Source: DATJQF01 sp035505995 (GTDB lineage Bacteria; Bacteroidota; Bacteroidia; Bacteroidales; FEN-979). Taken from it: a DNA stretch of 8,129 nt. Positions 1-5,417 of this stretch are shown here, piece after piece. The stretch covers positions 1-8,129 of the forward strand of contig DATJQF010000039.1 in assembly GCA_035505995.1 (NCBI GenBank), written 5' to 3'. Below the pieces are notes generated by a model. That model was not told the origin of the DNA. It worked only from the letters and a program-made list of their open reading frames with translations, and did not search any database. Both the position numbers and the translations under genes were made by a program. Numbering within the stretch: the first letter of the stretch is position 1; each line of letters begins with the position of its first letter.

Positions 1-87
1 AGGATCATTTATTATTGCCAGGTCAGTTTGTCCGTGGGAAAATAGCGATATCAGTGTGGCTATTATTAAGAAAATGTATTCTTTCAT
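1..87 (-). CDS. Partial secreted protein, N-terminus only
   Basis: An ATG on the minus strand at 87-85 opens a frame that stays open to the window edge, giving 29 residues. They begin MKEYIFLIIATL and continue ISLFSHGQ before TDLAIINDP. This is a signal peptide: a short charged start, a hydrophobic core of about 12 residues, and a small/polar stretch ending SHGQ, where signal peptidase I cleavage is likely around residue 20. The mature domain lies outside the window, so the function cannot be told. Base use is unlike the other genes: 30 of 87 bases are G or C (about 34%), and five of six Ile codons are ATA. There is no Shine-Dalgarno sequence, as is normal in Bacteroidota. I am fairly sure of a real start, but the fragment is too short for certainty. 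Confidence 0.6.
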   Translation of the reverse strand, partial: MKEYIFLIIATLISLFSHGQTDLAIINDP

Positions 88-333
88 TGTCCGGTTATTT
101 ATATGCAGGATGTTTTCAACGCTTGCAAGTAACATATGCTCCCGGCAAGGGTTACTGATAGAACAACTTTCCTTTCCTCCGGTAAACCCAAATATAAAGA
201 GAAATTAGATATTCTGATTATCAGGCGGGCTTTTTATTTTATCAGATCCGGGCCCGGTGATATGCGTGTATATCAGGGTCGTCGTTGTGTTCGCATGCCC
301 GGGCCGCAGGCCTGCTGATTCTTATGAGAACGA
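88..333. other. Non-coding gap with repeated hexamers and GC palindromes
   Basis: This 246-base gap separates the partial secreted gene from the dioxygenase gene; transcription enters it from the right. I see no convincing gene. TATCAG occurs at 219-224, 240-245 and 271-276, and again at 49-54 inside the partial gene; its complement CTGATA is at 155-160. CTGAT-T-ATCAG at 214-224 is a perfect short dyad. GC-rich perfect palindromes sit at 248-257 (CCGGGCCCGG), 297-304 (GCCCGGGC) and 306-315 (GCAGGCCTGC). None is followed on the minus strand by a T tract, so no standard terminator for the dioxygenase gene can be named. No promoter matching TTTG-N20-TAnnTTTG was found for the partial gene. Confidence 0.5.
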
Positions 334-1167
334 TTATCCGCCGGCGATCCTCACCGACGTCATCGTCAGCGAGCCCATGACGGGTTGGTCGTTAAAGAAG
401 GTTGGCACTTCGTCGTCTTCCTGCAGGGCCAGGACATACAGGAGGGGAAGGAAATGGTCGGGTGTGGGGATGGCAAGCCGGAATGCGCTGCCGAGGGAAG
501 AATAATTGGCCAGGGACGGGTGATCCCCGGCGAGGATGAATTTTTTCATCCGGTCATTGGCTTCGAGGGCCCAGTCATAACCGAACCCGGGCTCTTTCAT
601 CCGTTCCCAGGCCACCATCCTGAGGTTGTGCACCATATTGCCGCTGCCGATGATCAGCACGCCTTCCTTGCGGAGAGGGGAGAGCTCTTTGGCCAGCGCA
701 TAGTGTTCTTTCGGCGAACGGTAATAATTGAGGCTCATCTCGATTACCGGGACATCGGCTCCGGGATATAGGTGCTTCAGGATGCTCCAGGTGCCATGAT
801 CGAGACCCCACCGGGTATCCAGCTCCGCTTCCGTTCCGGTGAGAAGGCCCCGGGTCTCTTTTGCGAGCCCGGGACTCCCGGGCGCAGGGTACTGCACTTC
901 GAACAATTCCTTCGGGAAGCCGCCGAAGTCATGGATGGTTTGCGGCTGTTCCATGGCTGTCAGGAAGGTCCCCCGGGTCTCCCAGTGCGCGGAGATGCAG
1001 AGGATGGCCCGGGGGCGGGGCAGGGTCTTTGCAACGGCGCGCCATCCTGCTGTAAACTCATTCTCCTCGATGGCATTCATCGGGCTGCCGTGGCCCACGA
1101 ACAGCACCGGCATCCGTTCCGCGAAGCCCGGGGATCCTGCCTTTCTGTTCAGGTCGCCGGGTTTCAT
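334..1167 (-). CDS. ygiD: YgiD/DODA-type extradiol dioxygenase (LigB family)
   Basis: A 277-residue cytoplasmic protein of the class III extradiol dioxygenase (LigB) superfamily, closest in pattern to E. coli YgiD (4,5-DOPA extradiol dioxygenase). Family members bind one divalent metal and cleave catechol rings; the true substrate here is unknown. Visible motifs, counted from the chosen Met: FVGHGSPMN with His26, SAHWETRG with His61, HDFGGFP (79-85), GLDHGTWS with His124, GSGNMVHNLR with His180, and PDHFLPLLY with His238. The metal ligands (His26, His61, His238) and probable catalytic His180 are all present. The frame is open upstream to 1260, but a start at 1167 is preferred: it forms ATGA with the yceI stop and leaves a normal-length N-terminus before MPVLFVGHGSP. 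The overlap implies translational coupling with yceI. An internal Met 18 residues on is an alternative start. The stop is TAA. Confidence 0.9.
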   Translation of the reverse strand: MKPGDLNRKAGSPGFAERMPVLFVGHGSPMNAIEENEFTAGWRAVAKTLPRPRAILCISAHWETRGTFLTAMEQPQTIHDFGGFPKELFEVQYPAPGSPGLAKETRGLLTGTEAELDTRWGLDHGTWSILKHLYPGADVPVIEMSLNYYRSPKEHYALAKELSPLRKEGVLIIGSGNMVHNLRMVAWERMKEPGFGYDWALEANDRMKKFILAGDHPSLANYSSLGSAFRLAIPTPDHFLPLLYVLALQEDDEVPTFFNDQPVMGSLTMTSVRIAGG

Positions 1168-1703
1168 TGCTTCACCAGTTGCACATCCGCGGTGATCCTG
1201 ACTTCTTCGCCAACCAGCATGCCGCCTGCTTCCAGGGGCACGTTCCAGTTCAGTCCCCACTCTTTCCGGTTGATCTTCCCGCTCAGGGTGAAGCCGGCTT
1301 TCTGGTTTCCCCAGGGGTCTTTCATCATGCCGGCGAATTCGACTTCCAGCTTCACCGGTTTGGTGATGCCTTTGATGGTGAGGTCGCCGTCCAGCTCATA
1401 CACGCCTTCCTCGTCCATACTTTTGAGGCTCCTCGAGGTGAAGGTGATCGACCGGTGGTTGTCCAGGTCGAAGAAATCGGCGCTCTTCAGGTGGCCGTCG
1501 CGCTTTTCATCCCCGGTATTGATGGACGCCGGGTCCATGGAGAAGTTGATCTCCGCGTTATTGAAATCCTCGCCGGTCGTATAGATCGTAGCGTCGAAAT
1601 TCCTGAACTCACCTTTTACATTCGTGATCATCAGGTGCTTTACTTTAAAGCCGATCTCGCTGTGCGAAGGATCGATGCTCCATTTTATTTTAGGTGCTTG
1701 CAT
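1164..1703 (-). CDS. YceI-family lipocalin-like protein, cytoplasmic form
   Basis: A 179-residue YceI-family protein. The family forms an extended beta-barrel that binds long isoprenoid or other amphipathic molecules; some members are periplasmic, others cytoplasmic. Signatures seen: WSIDPSHSEIGFKVKHL (residues 8-24), NTGDEKRDGHLKSADFFD (62-79), GDLTIKGITKPV (106-117), GFTLSGKINRKEWGLNW (137-153) and GEEVRI near the end. There is no signal peptide or lipobox, so it should stay in the cytoplasm, and the length is normal for such forms. Its last bases overlap the start of the dioxygenase gene (ATGA), so the two are made from one transcript. The regulator gene lies 115 bases upstream in the same direction. 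The ligand is unknown; a link to the substrate or product of the dioxygenase is inference from the overlap. Confidence 0.93.
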   Translation of the reverse strand: MQAPKIKWSIDPSHSEIGFKVKHLMITNVKGEFRNFDATIYTTGEDFNNAEINFSMDPASINTGDEKRDGHLKSADFFDLDNHRSITFTSRSLKSMDEEGVYELDGDLTIKGITKPVKLEVEFAGMMKDPWGNQKAGFTLSGKINRKEWGLNWNVPLEAGGMLVGEEVRITADVQLVKQ

Positions 1704-1818
1704 AGGGTCTTTGATTTCGGGTGACTTTTTTAATTTTTATTTAAATCAATTTAACGCTGCAAAATTGCACCCGTTTTCCGGGGCAGCGGTAACACTTTCC
1801 GGAAAATGTGTGGTACTT
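1704..1818 (-). promoter_or_regulatory. Candidate control region of the yceI-dioxygenase pair
   Basis: The 115 bases between the regulator stop and the yceI start contain several ordered elements. TTTCCGG occurs at 1775-1781 and 1796-1802, exactly 21 bases apart (CCGGAAA on the coding strand), which is the two-turn spacing usual for tandem AraC-family half-sites. The dyad TGCAA-AA-TTGCA is at 1758-1769. CGGGTG (1718-1723) and CACCCG (1768-1773) flank a very AT-rich stretch (about 1724-1755), which is where a promoter would be expected. No exact TAnnTTTG box is present; the nearest is TAAATTG on the minus strand. The second TTTCCGG copy also forms an imperfect dyad with the bases at 1801-1812. 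That this is an operator for the adjacent regulator is inference. Confidence 0.35.
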
Positions 1819-2652
1819 TCAGGCAAGGAGGGCCTGCATCTTTTCTTTAAAAGCGGTGGGGGTCAGGCCGGTTTTCTTATGGAAGACCCTTGTAAAATAA
1901 GACTTTTCGTTGTACCCGAGCTCGAAGCCGATCTCGGCGACCGTTTTGTGGGAATGCAGCAGCAGCTGGCGCGCTTCGAGCAGCTTCCGGGATTCGATGA
2001 TCTCCGAAACGCTTTTTTCAAGGATGCTTTTGCAGAGGTTGTTCAGGCTCCGGGCCGACATATTCATCTTCTCTGCGTAAAATTCCACTCCCCCGTCCCG
2101 GCGGAAGTTCTCGTCGAGGATCTTCAGGAAGTTATTCAGGGTGATCAGATCCGGGCTGGAGGGCTCGCGGTCGCCGGCATACTGCTTTTTCCCCGCTTCC
2201 TCCACCTTCGCGATAAATGCGGCCAGCAGGTGACGGATCATCGCATAGTTGGGCTCCGCAGCTCCCGATTCGGTCACCATCATCCGGCACAACGTTTCCA
2301 GGGCGGCCAGGCAGATCTCCGATTGGATCTCCGTATTGATAGGGTCCAGGAAATGGGAGTAGAAACGAAAGCTGCTTTCCGGCATCCATTCGGGAGCATA
2401 GCGCATCGCCCAGCCGCGGGAACCCAGGTCGGGATTAAACTGGTGGACCTTGCCCATCGCCACATAGGTCACCACCGGGGGGATCAGCTGTTCCCTCCGG
2501 AAATCGATATAATGGCAGGGATTCCCTTCCGTCAGGAAGAGAAGTTCCTCGTAATCGTGGCGGTGCGGCCCGGAAGGCGATTCCACGATCCGGCGCGCCA
2601 GCTCGGCGGTCAGTTCGAATATGTGGAAGGGCGGGTGCATTCCATAAAGCAT
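1819..2652 (-). CDS. AraC-family transcriptional regulator
   Basis: A 277-residue regulator of normal AraC/XylS length. The N-terminal half is a cupin-like sensor domain: HRHDYEELLFLTEG (residues 30-43) is the usual His-rich first cupin strand pair, followed by IDF and VHQF (69-72). The C-terminal domain (about 170-272) carries two helix-turn-helix units: one around 188-210 (FYAEKMNMSARSLNNLCK) and a second around 237-260 containing VAEIGFELGYNEKSYFTRVF, followed by the typical TGLTPTAFK. It probably controls the yceI-dioxygenase pair directly downstream, and perhaps itself. The effector is unknown; the cupin fold in this group usually binds a small molecule. Met5 (codon at 2640) is an alternative start, and no ribosome binding site decides between them. 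The beta-barrel gene ends 79 bases upstream on the same strand, so some read-through is possible. Confidence 0.93.
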   Translation of the reverse strand: MLYGMHPPFHIFELTAELARRIVESPSGPHRHDYEELLFLTEGNPCHYIDFRREQLIPPVVTYVAMGKVHQFNPDLGSRGWAMRYAPEWMPESSFRFYSHFLDPINTEIQSEICLAALETLCRMMVTESGAAEPNYAMIRHLLAAFIAKVEEAGKKQYAGDREPSSPDLITLNNFLKILDENFRRDGGVEFYAEKMNMSARSLNNLCKSILEKSVSEIIESRKLLEARQLLLHSHKTVAEIGFELGYNEKSYFTRVFHKKTGLTPTAFKEKMQALLA

Positions 2653-2713
2653 TACCGGATCCCTGTAAAGGTACTCAAAAATCCGGAAGCCCCCATCTGC
2701 CTCCCCAAGACCG

Positions 2714-2727
2714 CCGGCCCTTGCCGG
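2714..2727 (-). other. Short GC hairpin after the beta-barrel gene
   Basis: Just past the beta-barrel stop (TGA at 2734-2732), the minus strand can form a five-pair stem CCGGC/GCCGG with a four-base loop. No T tract follows, so it is at best a weak or factor-dependent end signal, and transcription may continue into the regulator gene. Confidence 0.2.
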
Positions 2728-2731
2728 TTGC

Positions 2732-3592
2732 TCAGAATTTATAGGTCATTCCCACATTCAGTTCAACATTGCTGAACGGCATGCTGATCTTCAGGTGCTT
2801 TGCCGGCTCATCCGTTGAGGTCTGCAGGGCATCGTACTTCTTCACAAAATCGGTCTCCTTCTCGCTCATGCTCAGGTTGGGCAGCTGATCAACCCCGTTC
2901 AGCTCGTCCTTGGTCAGGATGTACTTCTTCGGTGAATAGTTGATCCCGTTGCAGTCGAACTCGGAGAAGAGGCTGATATGGTCCGTGATCTTGAAATTAA
3001 CGCCCACCGCGGCCGTAAAGCCGACCGCCACTCCGCCTTTATACACTCCTGTGTAATTCTCGGTGTTGAGGTCCGGGGATTCGGAGCCGTAGAACATCTC
3101 GGTTTCGGTCATATATACCCGGGGTACGGCGCCGATGATCAGCCCGAACCGGGCATAAGGATCGAATTTCTCGAAGCCGGCCCGGAGCACGAATGCCGGG
3201 ATCACCTGGAAGATCATCCCGTGGGTCTTGACCACATCGCTGACCGTCCCGGTGGTCTGGTTGGAAGTATACGTGGTTTTTTTATTCAACCCGAAAAAAT
3301 CCTTGACGCCGAGCTCAACCCCGAGATGCTTGTTGAACATGTATCCCCCGGCTAAACTCACATTAAAACCGTCCCCGAGCGCAAATCCTACGGATCTCAG
3401 GTTATCGTAATCGGGATAATAATAATCCTCATCGTAATAATAATCGCACGGGTCATAGTAGCAAAGCCCTATCCCTCCTCCGATGCCCACACGTCCGTAA
3501 AAACGATCGCGCAGACTCACTTCCTGCGACAGAGCGGCGCCTCCCAGCACCACGACCAGCAGCGCCATAATATACATCCGTTTCATATGCAA
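2732..3592 (-). CDS. Outer-membrane beta-barrel protein with Tyr/Asp-rich insert
   Basis: A 286-residue exported protein. The N-terminus (MKRMYIMALLVVVLGGAALS after a two-residue lead) is a clear signal peptide, with cleavage likely near residue 23. The rest alternates amphipathic strands and loops, with FNVSLAGGYMFNKHLGVELG (76-95), GVAVGFTAAVGVNFKITDHI (187-206) and a final VELNVGMTYKF ending in Phe, the usual BAM-recognised last strand. This fits a small OmpA/OprF-like or OMP_b-brl barrel with no peptidoglycan-binding domain. Residues 45-63 are unusual: nine Tyr and six Asp in 19 positions, inside a CxxxxC pair (Cys44, Cys49). A loop around 221-265 is long and charged. Function is unknown, and there are no plug or TonB-box features. 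A start at the second Met (3586) gives a tidier signal peptide and is equally possible. Confidence 0.85.
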   Translation of the reverse strand: MHMKRMYIMALLVVVLGGAALSQEVSLRDRFYGRVGIGGGIGLCYYDPCDYYYDEDYYYPDYDNLRSVGFALGDGFNVSLAGGYMFNKHLGVELGVKDFFGLNKKTTYTSNQTTGTVSDVVKTHGMIFQVIPAFVLRAGFEKFDPYARFGLIIGAVPRVYMTETEMFYGSESPDLNTENYTGVYKGGVAVGFTAAVGVNFKITDHISLFSEFDCNGINYSPKKYILTKDELNGVDQLPNLSMSEKETDFVKKYDALQTSTDEPAKHLKISMPFSNVELNVGMTYKF

Positions 3593-3620
3593 AAAATTAG
3601 ATTACTGCAATATTGCCCTG

Positions 3621-3628
3621 CAAATATA
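3621..3628 (-). promoter_or_regulatory. Bacteroidota-type -7 box for the beta-barrel gene
   Basis: TATATTTG on the minus strand matches the TAnnTTTG consensus exactly and lies about 30 bases before the beta-barrel start, which would give a short leader. The matching upstream TTTG at 19-21 bases is absent. Instead a perfect dyad, ATGTC-T-GACAT (3645-3655), sits just where the upstream box would be and may bind a regulator. Confidence 0.4.
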
Positions 3629-3658
3629 ATATGCAGAGCATGTTATGTCTGACATGGT

Positions 3659-3697
3659 AAAAAAAAATAGGAAGGAAAAGAAATTTCCCCCGTGGGG
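3659..3697 (-). terminator. Possible weak terminator of the aquaporin gene
   Basis: Downstream of the aquaporin stop the minus strand has CCCC-ACG-GGGG (3697-3687), then an AT-rich, T-rich stretch ending in an uninterrupted run of nine or so T (3669-3659). The stem is only four pairs and lies about 15 bases from the T run, so this is a guess rather than a classical intrinsic terminator. Confidence 0.25.
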
Positions 3698-3723
3698 TTT
3701 AGGTTCCGTTGCCCGTCCGGTAT

Positions 3724-4407
3724 CTACTTGATCTTCTGCGCCATGATTTTATAGATCAGACCTGCAAGGATCGCGCCTGCCAGGGGAGCCAGGATGAAAA
3801 GCCAGAGCTGTTCCAGCGCCCAGCCGCCCACGAAAACGGCCTGGCTGATGCTCCGGGCCGGATTCACCGAGGTATTGGTAACCGGGATGCTGATAAGATG
3901 GATCAGCGTCAGGGTAAGCCCGATCGCAATGCCGGCAAATCCTTTCGGGGCTTTTTCGCTGGTGGCCCCCAGGATGACGATCAGGAACATGAAGGTCATC
4001 ACCACTTCGCAGACCAGGGCGGAGACCAGGCTGTATCCTCCCGGCGAATGCTCCCCATATCCGTTCGCGGCAAAGTTGCCGATATCGTACCCGCTGCCCT
4101 TGAGGATGACGAACATGACCGCGGCCGCCCCGATCCCGCCCAGGATCTGGGCAACGATGTAAGGCAGGAGGTCCTTCCCGCTGAATCTCCCGGCCATCCA
4201 GAGCCCGAAGGAAACGGCGGGATTAAAGTGACCGCCTGAAACGGGGCCCACCGCATAGACCATGGTCAGGACCGTGAGCCCGAAGGCCAGGGCAACTCCC
4301 AGTAGACCGATGCCTACTTCAGGGAATCTTGCGGAAAAGACTGCACTTCCGCATCCTCCCAGCACCAGCCAGAAGGTACCGATGAATTCTGCTGTATACT
4401 TTTTCAT
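3724..4407 (-). CDS. aqpZ: Aquaporin Z-type water channel
   Basis: A 227-residue inner-membrane channel of the MIP family, close in length and sequence to E. coli AqpZ as I recall it. It has six membrane helices and two half-helices ending in NPA motifs: SGGHFNPAV (Asn62-Pro-Ala) and TNTSVNPARS (Asn182-Pro-Ala). The selectivity filter reads Phe42, His170, Thr179, Arg185, the AqpZ water-selective set rather than the wider glycerol-channel set. Other AqpZ hallmarks are NGYGEHSPGGYS (115-126) and GGWALEQLW (194-202). It should carry water across the cytoplasmic membrane under osmotic change. The gene has its own promoter-like boxes upstream and is probably transcribed alone; 131 bases separate it from the beta-barrel gene. 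The start MKKYTAEFIGTFW matches the family exactly, with no usable alternative. Confidence 0.96.
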   Translation of the reverse strand: MKKYTAEFIGTFWLVLGGCGSAVFSARFPEVGIGLLGVALAFGLTVLTMVYAVGPVSGGHFNPAVSFGLWMAGRFSGKDLLPYIVAQILGGIGAAAVMFVILKGSGYDIGNFAANGYGEHSPGGYSLVSALVCEVVMTFMFLIVILGATSEKAPKGFAGIAIGLTLTLIHLISIPVTNTSVNPARSISQAVFVGGWALEQLWLFILAPLAGAILAGLIYKIMAQKIK

Positions 4408-4443
4408 ACGCTTTTAATTGAACAATAATCTCATTTTAAGGAA

Positions 4444-4475
4444 CTAATATAAGACGGTTTTTAACAGGATACAAA
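4444..4475 (-). promoter_or_regulatory. Bacteroidota-type promoter of the aquaporin gene
   Basis: The minus strand shows TTTG (4475-4472), 20 bases of spacer, then TATATTAG (4451-4444), one mismatch from TAnnTTTG. The -7 box is 37-44 bases before the aqpZ start, so the leader would be about 30 bases. The bases around it are AT-rich, unlike the flanking genes. This is the best complete two-box match in the window. Confidence 0.5.
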
Positions 4476-4585
4476 TCGCCTTTGGAATATAATTGATCCG
4501 GTAAGCACCCGGTGAAGACCTTTATTAAGGGGGGACAGGCCCGGGAAGATCACTACCCTGGCGGACTGGCCGGGAAAATGGCGGG

Positions 4586-5329
4586 CTACAGGCCCCGGAT
4601 CGTCTCCACCAGCAGCTCCGTCACATGCTTTACATTTTCCTCGAAGACCCGGAGCACATCCTCCCAGGTCACGGCTTCCTCTTCCGGATGCCAGGAATCA
4701 TAATCGGTGGATAGCGCCACGACGGCATAGGGAATTCCCGCTTCATTGGCCAGCGCGGCTTCGGGGGCAATGCTCATGTTGATGATATCGGCGCCCAGCG
4801 TGCGGAACATCCTGGATTCGGCCCGGGTGGAAAAGCGCGGACCCTCAATGGTAACCAGGGTGCCCCGCGGGTGAAAGGGAAGCCCGAGATCCGTGGCCGA
4901 CCGGATCAGGCGGCTCCTCAGCTCTTCCGAGAAAGGATCGGCCATGGCGGTATGTCCGAGACTGCCGGGTTCGAAGACTTCATGGAAGGTGTTGGAGCGG
5001 AACCGCGTGAAGTCGATGAACTGGTCGGGGATCACCAGGTCGCCGCGACGGATCTCCTCGCGCAGGCTCCCGCAGGCGGTGGTAGCCAGGATGACCTCGC
5101 AGCCCAGGTCCTTCAGGGCCCGGATGTTCGCCCGGTTGTTGACATGCGTGGGAGTGATGCTATGGTCCCTGCCATGGCGCGAAAGGATGTAGATCTCCTG
5201 GTTTTGCAGAATCCCCCGGAAGAAAGAAGAACTGGTATCCCCGTAAGGGGTGTTGACGGATTGCTCTACGCTATGGCTGAAGATGTTCAGCTTCTCCAGT
5301 CCCGACCCGCCGATGATGCCGATTCTCAT
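4586..5329 (-). CDS. mtnP: S-methyl-5'-thioadenosine phosphorylase (PNP/MTAP family)
   Basis: A 247-residue cytoplasmic nucleoside phosphorylase of the trimeric PNP/MTAP family. The reaction is 5'-methylthioadenosine plus phosphate giving adenine and 5-methylthioribose 1-phosphate, feeding purine and methionine salvage. Motifs: GIIGGSGL (4-11; Ser9 phosphate), SRHGRDH (50-56), TTACGSLREE (83-92), TIEGPRFSTRAESRMF (160-175), NMSIAPEAALANE (184-196) and STDYDSW (207-213). Asp209 and Asp211 sit where human MTAP has Asp220 and Asp222, which prefer the 6-amino group of adenine; guanosine/inosine PNPs have Asn there. This favours MTAP over PNP activity, though family members annotated as 6-oxopurine phosphorylases are close. 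It is somewhat shorter than human MTAP (283) and lacks its C-terminal tail. The ATG is close to the divergent ccmF promoter, and no other methionine-salvage gene is nearby. Confidence 0.93.
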   Translation of the reverse strand: MRIGIIGGSGLEKLNIFSHSVEQSVNTPYGDTSSSFFRGILQNQEIYILSRHGRDHSITPTHVNNRANIRALKDLGCEVILATTACGSLREEIRRGDLVIPDQFIDFTRFRSNTFHEVFEPGSLGHTAMADPFSEELRSRLIRSATDLGLPFHPRGTLVTIEGPRFSTRAESRMFRTLGADIINMSIAPEAALANEAGIPYAVVALSTDYDSWHPEEEAVTWEDVLRVFEENVKHVTELLVETIRGL

Positions 5330-5344
5330 GACCGATGTTTTTGG

Positions 5345-5379
5345 CGAAATTAAGGAAATTTCACCGGCTGACCCGAAAA
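5345..5379 (-). promoter_or_regulatory. Weak promoter-like boxes for mtnP
   Basis: On the minus strand TAATTTCG (5352-5345) is one base from TAnnTTTG and lies about 16 bases before the mtnP start. A poor TTTTCG-like upstream box is near 5379-5374. If real, it overlaps the ccmF upstream box, so the two divergent promoters would share DNA. Confidence 0.25.
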
Positions 5380-5390
5380 TGGTACCTTTG
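5359..5390 (+). promoter_or_regulatory. Bacteroidota-type promoter of ccmF
   Basis: TACCTTTG at 5383-5390 is an exact TAnnTTTG match. It is preceded after a 20-base spacer by TTTC (5359-5362), one mismatch from TTTG. Transcription would begin a few bases past the box, leaving a leader of roughly 10-15 bases before the ccmF start at 5410. This also argues against the upstream ATG at 5335, which lies before the promoter. Confidence 0.5.
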
Positions 5391-5401
5391 GCGGACGAGC
5401 C

Positions 5402-5417
5402 ATGAACATATGAACAT
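5402..5417 (+). repeat. Tandem ATGAACAT at the ccmF start
   Basis: The octamer ATGAACAT occurs twice in direct succession (5402-5409, 5410-5417). The second copy starts the ccmF frame. The first ATG is eight bases upstream, out of frame, and reads only ATG AAC ATA TGA, so its stop overlaps the ccmF start codon. Confidence 0.6.

Noticed and set aside
225..240. GCGGGC followed by T-rich run, resembling half of a plus-strand terminator
   Set aside because: No matching GCCCGC arm lies upstream, and no plus-strand gene ends here.
136..318. Small plus-strand open frame of 60 codons in the left gap
   Set aside because: There is no start signal, no homology I recognise, and the composition changes midway from AT-rich to GC-rich.
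1168..1260. 31-residue N-terminal extension of the dioxygenase
   Set aside because: It lies inside the yceI coding end, is unlike the family N-terminus, and the ATGA junction at 1167-1164 gives a better start.
772..1584. Plus-strand open frame of 270 codons opposite the dioxygenase and yceI
   Set aside because: It spans two coupled, well-supported minus-strand genes; the protein has low-complexity Pro/Ser/Gly content and no motif.
1624..2775. Plus-strand open frame of 383 codons opposite the AraC regulator
   Set aside because: It runs across two recognised genes and the gap between them, has no family motif, and reflects third-position GC bias of the opposite strand.
5335..5409. 25-residue N-terminal extension of CcmF
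   Set aside because: It would translate the promoter boxes; the family begins near MNIHYIGEHL.
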